64,000 bases of DNA from Lacihabitans soyangensis. GTDB taxonomy: Bacteria; Bacteroidota; Bacteroidia; Cytophagales; Spirosomataceae. Positions 27,792 to 36,611 of the stretch are shown here, piece by piece (position 1 is the first letter of the stretch; each line of letters starts with the position of its first letter). The notes beneath the pieces are model-generated. The model was not told where the DNA came from. It made no database searches and saw only the letters and a list, made by a program, of their open reading frames with translations. Both the position numbers and the translations under genes were made by a program. The DNA is taken from contig NZ_RJUF01000015.1 in assembly GCF_024343775.1 (NCBI RefSeq), positions 1 through 64,000 on the forward strand, given 5' to 3'.

Positions 27792-30026
27792 ATGAAACAA
27801 TTAACCATTCTATCTTTCATCGGACTCTTGGTCCATTTTTCAAGCACTATGCTTTTTGCCCAAAAAGGCAAAGACTCTACTGATGCTCAAACACTTAACG
27901 AAGTAGTGGTAAACGCCACCAGAGCAAGAGAAAACTCAGGGATGTCGTTTAGTAATGTTTCTCAAAAAGATATCAAGAAACAAAACCTTGGGCAAGACTT
28001 GCCTTTTTTGCTGAACCAAATGCCATCAGTGGTGGTAAGTTCCGACGCCGGTGCAGGTGTAGGTTACACTGGAATACGCATTAGAGGTACTGACCCGACC
28101 CGTATCAATGTTACGCTCAATGGCATACCTTATAACGACTCCGAGTCGCAAGGTGTGTATTGGGTAAATATGCCAGACTTTGCATCGTCGGTGCAAAGTA
28201 TTCAAATCCAGCGTGGCGTAGGTACATCTACCAACGGTGTGGGTGCGTTTGGAGGTAGTATAAATGTAAACACCCTCCAACTCAACCGCGAAGCTTTCGG
28301 TGAGGTAAATGTGTCGGCAGGTTCGTTTAATACGCTGAAGACCAACTTTTTGGCCTCTACAGGCTTATTAAATGAGAAGTTTGTTTTTGACGCCAGGCTT
28401 TCCAGAATAGTTTCTGATGGATTTGTGGATAGAGCCTCCTCGAATCTTCAATCCTATTATCTCTCTGGGGGATATTATCTTAAAAATTCATTCATTAGAT
28501 TCAATGCCTTCTCTGGGCACGAAAAAACCTACCAAGCTTGGAACGGAATACCAGAAGCTCTTGCAAAAGGCGATTCAAAAGGAATAGACGATTTTGTGGC
28601 AAGAAATTTCTACGAAGAAAACTTCAAGCAACAGATGCTCGCAAGTGGTAGAAGATTTAATTTTTACAATTACGAAAACGAGGTCGACGACTATAAGCAG
28701 GACAATTACCAACTCATTTCATCATGGAAACTGAATGAAAAATGGAGGTTTAACCCTACCCTTCACTACACCAAAGGGAAAGGTTTCTACGAGCAGTTCA
28801 AGTATGGCGAAAACCTGGAGGATTATAACATCAAACCAGTAACAATAGGCGAAATGGTAATCACGGAAACAGACCTCATCAGGAGAAGATGGCTTGACAA
28901 TGATTTCTTCGGAGGAGTTTGGTCGCTAGATTATGAAGGTTCTGGAAAATTAAAAGGAAACATTGGCGGTGGCTGGAACCAGTACCTTGGCGATCATTTT
29001 GGAGAGGTTATTTGGTCTAAATTTGCCTCTGAGAGCAACATCAGGCATCGTTTTTACGAAAACGAAAGTGTGAAAACGGATTTTAACATATATGGAAAAT
29101 TGTATTATGCACTTTCGAGCAAATTAGATTCTTACCTTGATTTACAATACAGAACTGTAAACTTCGAAACCAAAGGCTCTTTGGATCCATATCAAATGTT
29201 TAATTCCTCCAACAAATATGCCTTCTTCAATCCCAAACTTGGATTAAATTATACCTTTAATCCCTCTGCCTCAGCTTACTTTAGCTATGCCAAAGGCAGT
29301 AAAGAACCTAGTCGCCAAGACTTTGTTGACAACCCAGGAAATCTGCCTAAAGCCGAACATTTGAATGATTTTGAAGGTGGAATAAAACTCAACAGAGGCA
29401 ATTGGACAGGTGAAATTGGATTGTATAATATGTCCTACAGAGATCAGCTGGTACTAACCGGAAAAGTAAACCTTACAGGTGAGGCCATCAGAACCAATGT
29501 AGAGAAAAGCTTTAGAAGAGGTGTGGAATTGCAAATTTCCGGAAAAATATCGGAAAAATTTACGCTGGCCGCCAATGCTACATTTAGTCAAAACAAAATC
29601 CAAGATTTTACAGAAGTAGTACCAAGCTACGATGGCACTCCTGATGAAGTAAATAACCTTACCGACACAGATATTTCATTTTCACCAAATGTGATAATGG
29701 GTGGTAGCCTAAACTTTCACCCCTGCAAAACATTAGAAATTAGTCTTTTACCCAAATATGTCGGTAGTCAATACCTAGACAATACTTCCTCTGATAATAA
29801 AAAACTAGATGCGTTTTTTGTGAATGATCTTCGTATCGGCTTTACTCCAAAAACCAAGGCATTTAAGGATTTGAATTTCAGCTTATTAATCAACAATATA
29901 TTTAACCATGAGTATGAGTCCAATGGCTACACCTACAGTTATTTATATGAAGGCAAGATTACCGAAAACTTTGTATTCCCACAAGCAGGAGTCAACTTCC
30001 TCGCAGGGCTGAGACTTAGGTTCTAA
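27792..30026 (+). CDS. TonB-dependent outer-membrane receptor, predicted thiamine-compound importer
   Basis: The start at 27792 (MKQLTILSFIGLL) gives a signal peptide; the frame is open further upstream but that part is the riboswitch leader. A TonB-box-like segment (TLNEVVVNATR) precedes the plug domain (LPFLLNQMPSVVVSSD, GIRIRGTDPTRINVTLNGIP, SVQSIQIQRGVGTSTNGVGA). The barrel follows and ends in GLRLRF. There is no SusD partner. Control by the TPP riboswitch predicts uptake of thiamine or a precursor; such receptors are known in Bacteroides. The substrate assignment rests on regulation, not on the protein sequence. Confidence 0.9.
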   Translation: MKQLTILSFIGLLVHFSSTMLFAQKGKDSTDAQTLNEVVVNATRARENSGMSFSNVSQKDIKKQNLGQDLPFLLNQMPSVVVSSDAGAGVGYTGIRIRGTDPTRINVTLNGIPYNDSESQGVYWVNMPDFASSVQSIQIQRGVGTSTNGVGAFGGSINVNTLQLNREAFGEVNVSAGSFNTLKTNFLASTGLLNEKFVFDARLSRIVSDGFVDRASSNLQSYYLSGGYYLKNSFIRFNAFSGHEKTYQAWNGIPEALAKGDSKGIDDFVARNFYEENFKQQMLASGRRFNFYNYENEVDDYKQDNYQLISSWKLNEKWRFNPTLHYTKGKGFYEQFKYGENLEDYNIKPVTIGEMVITETDLIRRRWLDNDFFGGVWSLDYEGSGKLKGNIGGGWNQYLGDHFGEVIWSKFASESNIRHRFYENESVKTDFNIYGKLYYALSSKLDSYLDLQYRTVNFETKGSLDPYQMFNSSNKYAFFNPKLGLNYTFNPSASAYFSYAKGSKEPSRQDFVDNPGNLPKAEHLNDFEGGIKLNRGNWTGEIGLYNMSYRDQLVLTGKVNLTGEAIRTNVEKSFRRGVELQISGKISEKFTLAANATFSQNKIQDFTEVVPSYDGTPDEVNNLTDTDISFSPNVIMGGSLNFHPCKTLEISLLPKYVGSQYLDNTSSDNKKLDAFFVNDLRIGFTPKTKAFKDLNFSLLINNIFNHEYESNGYTYSYLYEGKITENFVFPQAGVNFLAGLRLRF

Positions 30027-30053
30027 TTTTCTTTATAGCCACAATACAAATCA

Positions 30054-30086
30054 CCCTCACTTTGGTTACTAAAGTGGGGGTATTTT
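30054..30086 (+). terminator. Terminator after the TonB-dependent receptor
   Basis: CCCTCACTTT pairs with AAAGTGGGGG around a 7-nt loop (one mismatch) and is followed by TATTTT, about 25 bases after the receptor stop codon. Confidence 0.65.
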
Positions 30087-30221
30087 AGGTTAATGATTTT
30101 CTGAGTATAATGAATGAATAGCGAAATCCGCTTGAAAAAGCTGTTAATATGACTCTGGCTCGGCTGACTGCCTGTTGCAGCCTTTTGAAAGTATAATTTG
30201 TTAGTGAAAACTTACTCTACA

Positions 30222-30241
30222 GGTCCGACTTTCGTCAGACC
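30222..30241. repeat. Small inverted repeat in the receptor-deoR gap
   Basis: GGTCCGAC (30222-30229) and GTCAGACC (30234-30241) are near-perfect inverted copies with one mismatch. No T-run follows on either strand. It could be a REP-like element, or a hairpin in the 3' region of deoR, whose stop is at 30267. Confidence 0.45.
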
Positions 30242-30266
30242 ATTCTAACAAAAAAAGAAATAAACG

Positions 30267-31013
30267 TTAAACCTTTTCCAATCCATCAAATCCTAGGAGC
30301 TCAATACTATCAGGTTCAATGTTCGTAATTAACTTATCAATTTTTGTATAGGGGCAAATTTGGTAAGCTTCCACCACTCCTATTTTTTCTTCAACTACGC
30401 AACAAATCGTACTTTTCGATGACGCCATCATTTGTTGCTTAAGAATCGATTCTTCATAATTTCTGAGTGTTAGTCCCTTGTCTACGTCCAATCCATTTAC
30501 ACCCATAAAGTAAATATCTGCATTGAATCTTTTGAGTTGATTACTCACTTCAGGCCCCATGGCTATTTGATATCTTTTGTAATATCTACCACCGAGCAGT
30601 ATAACCTCTACGTTGGAGTGTTCATTGAGAGCCATTGCCAGTGGTGGTGAGTTGGTTATTACTGTTAACGTGAGATTTTTTGGTATTTGTTCAGCCAAAA
30701 AGAAATTAGTTGTGCCCCCGTCAAGAATAACGATTTGATTATCTTTTAAAAAAGAAATGGCTTTTTTTATCACGATTTCTAAATCTCCACCTTTTTTTAC
30801 TCCTTTTCTTTGACCTGACAGGATATTGAGGTAACTATTGGAAACAACTCCACCATGGACTTTTTTCAAAAGTCCTTTATCCTCCAGCTCAATAACATCA
30901 CGGCGAACGCTATCATAAGAAACTGTGAGCATGCTACTTAAATCGCCCAAGTTGATTTTCTTGGCCGTTTTCAAATGATCCAATATGAGTTGTTGTCTTT
31001 CTTCTTTAAGCAT
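30267..31013 (-). CDS. DeoR/GlpR-family transcriptional regulator
   Basis: The N-terminal DeoR-type winged helix (ERQQLILDHLKTAKKINLGD, then YDSVRRDVIELEDKGLLKKV) ends in the hallmark VHGG. The C-terminal sugar-phosphate-sensing DeoRC domain shows ILDGGTTNFFLA, VITNSPPLAMAL and ADIYFMGVNGLD. At 248 residues it is of normal family length. It lies just downstream of the SusCD locus on the same strand but behind a terminator. The TTGCA-rich region at its 5' side is a likely operator. Confidence 0.92.
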   Translation of the reverse strand: MLKEERQQLILDHLKTAKKINLGDLSSMLTVSYDSVRRDVIELEDKGLLKKVHGGVVSNSYLNILSGQRKGVKKGGDLEIVIKKAISFLKDNQIVILDGGTTNFFLAEQIPKNLTLTVITNSPPLAMALNEHSNVEVILLGGRYYKRYQIAMGPEVSNQLKRFNADIYFMGVNGLDVDKGLTLRNYEESILKQQMMASSKSTICCVVEEKIGVVEAYQICPYTKIDKLITNIEPDSIELLGFDGLEKV

Positions 31014-31090
31014 CTTTGGACTTCTTTAATCTGATAATAATGAACCGATTGAGGTAAAAGTAGTACTTTTTGAAAATACTTGCAAATATT

Positions 31091-31147
31091 TGCAAAATAT
31101 TGCACATAAAGTTTGTATAAATAAAAAAACTTTGCATAAATTTGCAT
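31091..31147. promoter_or_regulatory. TTGCA-repeat cluster upstream of deoR, with a plus-strand promoter candidate
   Basis: TTGCA or TTTGCA occurs five times within about 70 bases starting near 31079 (TTGCAAATA, TTTGCAAAA, ATTGCACAT, TTTGCATAA, TTTGCATTA). The last two flank TAAATTTG (31137-31144), an exact TAnnTTTG. A TTTG lies 21 nt upstream at 31112-31115, slightly longer than the usual spacing. DeoR-type proteins bind repeated short motifs, so this may be the operator of the adjacent regulator; that is inference. Confidence 0.45.
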
Positions 31148-31149
31148 TA

Positions 31150-31221
31150 CTCAAGTAAGAAAGATATTTAATAGAACCTATGATGAATCAAAATGACCTC
31201 GGCCCTGCTGAGGTCTTTTTT
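31150..31221 (+). ncRNA. Candidate small RNA divergent from deoR
   Basis: About 70 nt lie between the plus-strand promoter candidate at 31112-31144 and a strong terminator (GACCTCGGC at 31195-31203 with GCTGAGGTC at 31207-31215, then six T). No plus-strand gene explains that terminator. A tiny frame from ATGATGAAT (31181) would read through the stem, so it is not convincing as a protein. Confidence 0.4.
31195..31221 (+). terminator. Plus-strand terminator in the deoR-SusD gap
   Basis: A 9-bp stem (with one G-T pair) and a 3-nt loop are followed by TTTTTTG. It faces away from both flanking minus-strand genes, so it must serve an unannotated plus-strand transcript. Confidence 0.75.
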
Positions 31222-31232
31222 GTTTTTGGGCA

Positions 31233-31266
31233 TAAAAAAAACGTCCAATAAATTGGACGTTTTCAA
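31233..31266 (-). terminator. Terminator of the first SusCD operon
   Basis: AAACGTCCAAT pairs with ATTGGACGTTT around a 2-nt loop. On the minus strand it is followed by eight T, about 25 bases after the SusD stop at 31288. Confidence 0.9.
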
Positions 31267-31287
31267 AAATATCAAATCACAACTAAA

Positions 31288-32862
31288 TCAATATCCCGGA
31301 TTCTGCTGCGTTGCTAAAGTTGGATTTCTGGCTAACTCATCTGCAGGAATCGGCCACAAAAATTTATAATCAGCATATGGTACGGTTGGTATGTTTCTCA
31401 CCAATGTAGGATTAGTCACAAAATTATAAGTTGCAAATGTTGCATTCCCGAATGCCATCTTGGAAGGAATTCCATTGGTTGTAAAGTCTGCATCCAAAGC
31501 CAAGCGATGAATATCAGCCCATCTACGACCTTCGGCCATAAACTCAATTCGTCTTTCATTTAAGATGGCTCCTATCAAATCTTTACCTGCCGCAAAATCA
31601 GCCGCAGCATAAGTACCTGTAGCAATTGCTCTACCTCTAACTGCATTTAAAAGGCTAATGGCTCTCGCTGAAACTCCACCAATTCTTGCCTCAGCTTCTG
31701 CAAGGTTAAGTAATACTTCGGCATATCTCAATATTGGAGCATTATCAGAACGGTTGGTATAGTCGGTATACTTTGTAGTATAGTAACTTCTTCCATTATT
31801 TACCATTAAATTTCTACGAGCATCTTCAGCTTTAAAAGCAGGATGATTAAAAATTATTGGGCTGACTACAATCAAACCTCTTCCACCCAGTGCCGGATTT
31901 CCAGCCATAGCAGCCAATGCACCGTTCACGCTACCATTGTCTTGAGCATTGTTTTCAATAGAGAACAATGCCTCCTCTGAATAAGTGTTCTTGAAAGGAC
32001 CATCAGCCGTAGCTGTTAATTTGTAAGCACCTATCGGACTAGTAAATGGTGCGGCAGTAGAAACAATTTTATTTGCCTCTGTTACCACTCCGCTCCAATC
32101 CTGCATGTGCAGCTTCACTCTAGTTTTCAATCCAATAGCAGCACCTTTAGAAGCTCTTACTATTTTAAGATTACCCGTTCTCAGTGCTGGAAGATTGGTT
32201 TCGGCGAAGTCCAAGTCTTTCAAAATGAAGGCATAAACCTCTGCTACAGTATTCCTTCCTGTAGATACAGCCTTTTCAACTGTTGCTGGTGAGTTCACAG
32301 CGAAATCACGAATAGGAACACCAGCTGAAGCACCTTTATTGTCAGCGTATGGTCTTGCAAAATTTAAAAGCAATTCATGATTTGCCAATGCTCTTAAAAA
32401 TTTCGCTTCACCTTCATAGGCCAAAGCTGCTTCGTTAGTTATCAATCCATCTTTTGCTGCCTTTTGGACACCCTCAATAGTAATATTGGTTTGATTGATA
32501 AGAGCAAATAAAGTATTCCACATCCACACGTTGTTGGCCGTAGTTGGCGTATAAGTTGCCTCATTGGTGATGGCAAAAAATAAGGCCTGATTCACCATGT
32601 CTTCTCCACGCATGTCACCTTGCTGAATAGATGCCGCACCAAATGGATATCCACGAACGGCACCACCTGCATAGCTACCTGACTGAGCTGCGTTGTACAT
32701 ACCTATAACAGCCAACTCAGCTCTTTTTGCTGATGTAAATGCCGACGCTTCTGAAAACGAATCGGCTGGCTGTAAATCGGTTAGGTCTTGGCAAGAAGTA
32801 GTTGCTAAAACGCAAAGTCCAGCTGCCAAACCAAATTTCAATATATTATTTTTTAATTTCAT
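31288..32862 (-). CDS. SusD/RagB-family outer-membrane lipoprotein (pair 1)
   Basis: A lipoprotein signal (lipobox TTSC, cysteine at residue 24) is followed by the SusD N-terminal region (DLQPADSFSEASAFTSAKRAEL), helical TPR-like blocks (AYEGEAKFLRALANHELLLNF) and the C-terminal motif ILNERRIEFMAEGRRWADIHR. SusD-like proteins cap the SusC barrel at the cell surface and bind the substrate. The gene follows the SusC gene by 20 bp. No glycan-degrading enzyme is nearby, so the substrate is unknown. Confidence 0.95.
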   Translation of the reverse strand: MKLKNNILKFGLAAGLCVLATTSCQDLTDLQPADSFSEASAFTSAKRAELAVIGMYNAAQSGSYAGGAVRGYPFGAASIQQGDMRGEDMVNQALFFAITNEATYTPTTANNVWMWNTLFALINQTNITIEGVQKAAKDGLITNEAALAYEGEAKFLRALANHELLLNFARPYADNKGASAGVPIRDFAVNSPATVEKAVSTGRNTVAEVYAFILKDLDFAETNLPALRTGNLKIVRASKGAAIGLKTRVKLHMQDWSGVVTEANKIVSTAAPFTSPIGAYKLTATADGPFKNTYSEEALFSIENNAQDNGSVNGALAAMAGNPALGGRGLIVVSPIIFNHPAFKAEDARRNLMVNNGRSYYTTKYTDYTNRSDNAPILRYAEVLLNLAEAEARIGGVSARAISLLNAVRGRAIATGTYAAADFAAGKDLIGAILNERRIEFMAEGRRWADIHRLALDADFTTNGIPSKMAFGNATFATYNFVTNPTLVRNIPTVPYADYKFLWPIPADELARNPTLATQQNPGY

Positions 32863-32882
32863 GATTTCTAAAATTTGAAGTT

Positions 32883-35800
32883 TTACAGTCCAAGATTAAT
32901 TCCTATTGACGTAGTTTTGATAATTGGGTTGGCATTTGCATCCACTCCAAAGTCACTGTTACCCGTGTTTGTGCTAATTTCAGGATCCAAACCACTGTAT
33001 TTTGTAAATATCAATGGGTTTTGGATTTGAGCATACACTCTTAGGCTTCTGATACCCGCCTTTTCTATTTTGGTAAGTAAGCTTGCAGGCAATCTGTAAC
33101 CCAAAATTATATTTTGGATTCTGAAGAAATCACCTTTCTCCAAAAATCTTGTAGATGCTGCACCTGTAGTATTGATGGCAGCTTCACGACCGGTCCATAC
33201 CCTTGGAATTTCAGTAACTTGTCCAGCTGTTGTCCATCTGTCCATGATAATCTGTCCGTTGTTTTGGAAGCCCATATTTAGTAAGGTTTCTTGTTTCGTA
33301 ACATTCATTACCATATTTCCGCCTTGGAATCTTGAGAAAATTTCGAAATCAAATCCTTTGAAACGGAAGTTGTTTGACCATCCACCTAACCAAAGTGGAT
33401 TAGAGTTACCAAGTATAATTCTATCTGTGGTCGCACTCAAGGTAGAAGCTTTAGAAACATCACTTGGTTCGGCTGGATTAAATTCTCTGTAGTTGTTACC
33501 AGCAATATTGTACTGAACAATGGTTGAAGTTAAGTTACCTTTTCCGTCACCTTTGTACCACATAGGGTTACCATTTGCTGGGTTTACGCCAGCAGAAGTA
33601 TATCCAAAGAACGAACCAATAGAATATCCAACTCTGTTGATGTGATAAGTACCAATGATGTCTTCGTTGTTGTTTAGAGCGGTGATTTCGTTATTAATTT
33701 TCGAAAAATTAACATTCATATCCCACTCAAACGCACCTTTTTTCAAGACAGAAGCATCAATGGAAAGCTCGATTCCTTTGTTCACCATTGCACCTACGTT
33801 TTTGTTGATACCGTTTCCGGGTACACCTAAAGAGTTGGCTGTTGGAGCAAATAATACGAGGTCAGATACTTTGTTGGTAAAATAATCAGCACCAATTTTA
33901 ATTCTGTTGTTAAGTACACCTAAATCAATACCGAAGTTAGTTTTAGTACTTTTCTCCCATTTCAAGTCAGGGTTACCCGTGTTGTCAAATGCAATACCAG
34001 TTTGAGAAGCATACTGGGCCGCTCCGAAAGTTCCTAAATAAGGGAAAAATCCGATGTTAGTATTTCCAACAACTGCATAGGACGCTTTCACTCTGAAGTC
34101 TGAAATGTATTCAGCCAATTTACTATCTTTCCAGAATCCTTCTTCCGAAATACGATATGCTACTGATCCACCAGGGAATGTGCCTCTGCGGTTAGCCAAT
34201 GGCAGAGAAGACAAACCGTCGTTCCTTGCAGTTAAACTTAAATAATACTTGCTAGCATAGTTATAGTTTACTCTACCAAAATAAGAGTCGAATGCGTCTT
34301 GTATAAATCCACCACCTGACAATTGTGTACCGAAGCTTCCACTAATTAGGTTGTTTTCTTGGAAAAATATTTCGGAGAATCCTTGACCTTGTGCATCGAA
34401 GAATCTCGAAGTTCTTTTTTGGTACTCCAAACCAGCTACTACATTGACTGAATGTTTGCCAAAGGCTTTGTTGTAGCTAGCAGTATTTTGCCAGTTCCAA
34501 AGTTGAACAGGACGGAATCTGTGGAAAATGGTACCATTGGCACCCCTTCCGTCTCCATGACGTGAATCTAAACTTTGGAAATCATCTTGAGTCAAAAGGT
34601 CAGTTGCAATCTGAGACCTTAATTTTAGGCCTTCAATAATGGTGATTTCGCCATATGCATTTCCTATCAAACGATTGTTGTTTGTAACAAACTTGTTATT
34701 TGCCAACACAAAGGCGATATTAGTGAAGTTATTGTCAACCGCACGCAAGTTGGCCCCTCTTCCCAAAGCAGCACCGTCTGGTGTTACATTGTATCCTTCA
34801 AACAGAGTATTTGTTTCATCAAAAGGAGAAACGTTTGGAAGTAATCTCGCAGCACCGATAACGTTTCCAGAAAGTGCATTGGAACCAGTGTTCAAGTTTG
34901 TAAATTGACTATTTGTATAGCTTAAGTTAGTCCCTAATGTCAACCACTTATTTACGGTATGGTCTAGATTAGCTCTAAAATTGTAACGCTTCATGTTATT
35001 ACTAACAATAGAGCCTTCGTTATTCAGCATACCCAACGAAAAGAAATAGTTGGTTTTGTCATTTGCTCCATTTAGAGACAAATTGTGACTTTGAACCATT
35101 CCTTTTCTAAAAATAACATCTTGCCAGTCTGTGTCTGTACCTTTTCCGTCAGCTACAGCCTGAATAGGCTGACCTGCATTGGTATATTTCTCATTGGCTA
35201 TTGTAATAAAATCAGCTGCATTTAACAAATCCAACTTGCTAACGGCCTGATTCTGACCAAAATTTACGTCATAATTAACCGCCATTTTTCCTTTATTACC
35301 CTTACCTTTTTTGGTGGTGATCAAAATCACACCATTCGCAGCTCTCGAACCAAATATTGCAGTAGCAGCACCATCTTTTAAGACCTCAAACGACTCAATA
35401 TCATTTGGATTGATGTCAGAAAGTGGGTCAGATGGACCAACACCACCATAAGGGTTTGTAGCTACAGGTACGTTATCAATAACGATAAGTGGACCTGCAC
35501 CTGATGATATAGAGTTGGTACCTCTAATTCTGATTCTTGGAGCCTGACCCAATAAACCGTTTGGTACCGAAACTTGGACACCAGCAGCTCTACCACCCAA
35601 TTGGTTAGCGAAGTTCGGAGTAATTAATCCAGAAATTTTGTCCCCTTTGATTGAAGTCAAGGAGCCCGTGGTGTTTGCTCTTTTCTCAGTGCCGTAACCA
35701 ATAACTACCAACTGCTCAAGCTGTTGATCATCATTGCTCAATGTTACATTGATAATAGACTTGTTACCCACAGAAATCTCCGATGGAGTCATTCCGATAA

Positions 35801-36026
35801 AGGTAAAAACCAAAGTTTCGTTGGATGCGGCCTCGATTGAGAAAGCTCCATTTGCATCTGTTTGTGTACCTCTGGTGGTACTTTTTACTTGCACAGTTAC
35901 ACCTGGCAAAGCTGAGCCATCTTCTGCGGAAGTGACTTTACCTGTTATTTTTCTTGATTGAGCGAATGACTCGCTAAAACCCATGAAAAACAACAGCCCC
36001 AAAATAAGAAGCAGAGTTTTCTTCAT
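32883..36026 (-). CDS. SusC/RagA-family TonB-linked outer-membrane protein (pair 1)
   Basis: A signal peptide (ending SESFAQ) precedes a carboxypeptidase-regulatory-like domain (ITGKVTSAEDGSALPGVTVQ, residues 25-100). The SusC signature QQLEQLVVIGYG follows, then the plug (IRIRGTNSISSGAGPLIVID, SFEVLKDGAATAIFGSRAAN) and a long barrel. At 1047 residues it is of normal length for the family. It forms a TonB-dependent importer with the SusD protein encoded 20 bp downstream. Its N-terminal domain is nearly identical to that of the second SusC. Confidence 0.96.
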   Translation of the reverse strand: MKKTLLLILGLLFFMGFSESFAQSRKITGKVTSAEDGSALPGVTVQVKSTTRGTQTDANGAFSIEAASNETLVFTFIGMTPSEISVGNKSIINVTLSNDDQQLEQLVVIGYGTEKRANTTGSLTSIKGDKISGLITPNFANQLGGRAAGVQVSVPNGLLGQAPRIRIRGTNSISSGAGPLIVIDNVPVATNPYGGVGPSDPLSDINPNDIESFEVLKDGAATAIFGSRAANGVILITTKKGKGNKGKMAVNYDVNFGQNQAVSKLDLLNAADFITIANEKYTNAGQPIQAVADGKGTDTDWQDVIFRKGMVQSHNLSLNGANDKTNYFFSLGMLNNEGSIVSNNMKRYNFRANLDHTVNKWLTLGTNLSYTNSQFTNLNTGSNALSGNVIGAARLLPNVSPFDETNTLFEGYNVTPDGAALGRGANLRAVDNNFTNIAFVLANNKFVTNNNRLIGNAYGEITIIEGLKLRSQIATDLLTQDDFQSLDSRHGDGRGANGTIFHRFRPVQLWNWQNTASYNKAFGKHSVNVVAGLEYQKRTSRFFDAQGQGFSEIFFQENNLISGSFGTQLSGGGFIQDAFDSYFGRVNYNYASKYYLSLTARNDGLSSLPLANRRGTFPGGSVAYRISEEGFWKDSKLAEYISDFRVKASYAVVGNTNIGFFPYLGTFGAAQYASQTGIAFDNTGNPDLKWEKSTKTNFGIDLGVLNNRIKIGADYFTNKVSDLVLFAPTANSLGVPGNGINKNVGAMVNKGIELSIDASVLKKGAFEWDMNVNFSKINNEITALNNNEDIIGTYHINRVGYSIGSFFGYTSAGVNPANGNPMWYKGDGKGNLTSTIVQYNIAGNNYREFNPAEPSDVSKASTLSATTDRIILGNSNPLWLGGWSNNFRFKGFDFEIFSRFQGGNMVMNVTKQETLLNMGFQNNGQIIMDRWTTAGQVTEIPRVWTGREAAINTTGAASTRFLEKGDFFRIQNIILGYRLPASLLTKIEKAGIRSLRVYAQIQNPLIFTKYSGLDPEISTNTGNSDFGVDANANPIIKTTSIGINLGL

Positions 36027-36611
36027 AATTGAATTGTTATTAGTTTGTTAAATTTTCAAAAACCCTGCAAAGTAAAAGTCCAAAAATTAACTAAACAAAC
36101 GAATCTAAAATTTCGGGCAAGTCTGTAGACGAAATGTTTACTATTTTCGAAATTCTAATTTTTTTCTAACTTTTTTCTAATGACATTTTAATACAAAATG
36201 CAATCCTGATAGTAGAAAGTGAATCCTTTCAGCAGAATATTTTATGGGTTTTAGGACAAGTATTTCCATAAAATTCCAAAAATCTAGAATTTAACACCAA
36301 GAAACTTTGGCAAAAAAAGAATTAACATTAGTCTGAAAATACAAAACTTAGAGAAATCAAATTTTCAAACAACAAGCAAAAATTAAGCTTTACCGAGATT
36401 CTGTAGGGTATGTTCAGAAAAGGTTTCAGAAAATAAAACGGGAGCTCAAAAGGCAGAATATTTGGAGTTGTTTTTCCAAATGAAGTAATCTTGAATAATA
36501 GAAAAAATTGCATTGAAATTTCGAAAAATAATCTTGCCAAATTTAAGTTGTGCTGAAATAAAAAATGCAGAGACTTTACATAGCCTCTGCATTTTTATTG
36601 GAAATAACGAA
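36027..36611. other. Intergenic region between the two SusCD operons
   Basis: These 585 bp hold the terminator of operon 2 and the promoter region of operon 1. On the minus strand TACTTTG (36068-36074) has a TTTG 21 nt upstream, which is only an approximate promoter match 41 bases before the SusC start. The remaining 450 bp show no conserved frame or RNA fold that I recognise. Confidence 0.45.
36557..36598 (-). terminator. Terminator of the second SusCD operon
   Basis: AAATGCAGAG (36563-36572) pairs with CTCTGCATTT (36585-36594). On the minus strand the stem is followed by TTTTTTA, close to the SusD stop at 36612. Confidence 0.85.

Noticed and set aside
31181-31252. Small peptide gene starting at ATGATGAAT beside deoR
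   Set aside because: The frame runs straight through a strong terminator stem and its T-run, so the RNA would end before the stop codon.
36027-36540. Hypothetical short gene in the gap between SusCD operons
   Set aside because: The only frame (70 codons at 36328-36540) is a low-complexity Phe/Leu-rich translation of AT-rich DNA, with no start context.
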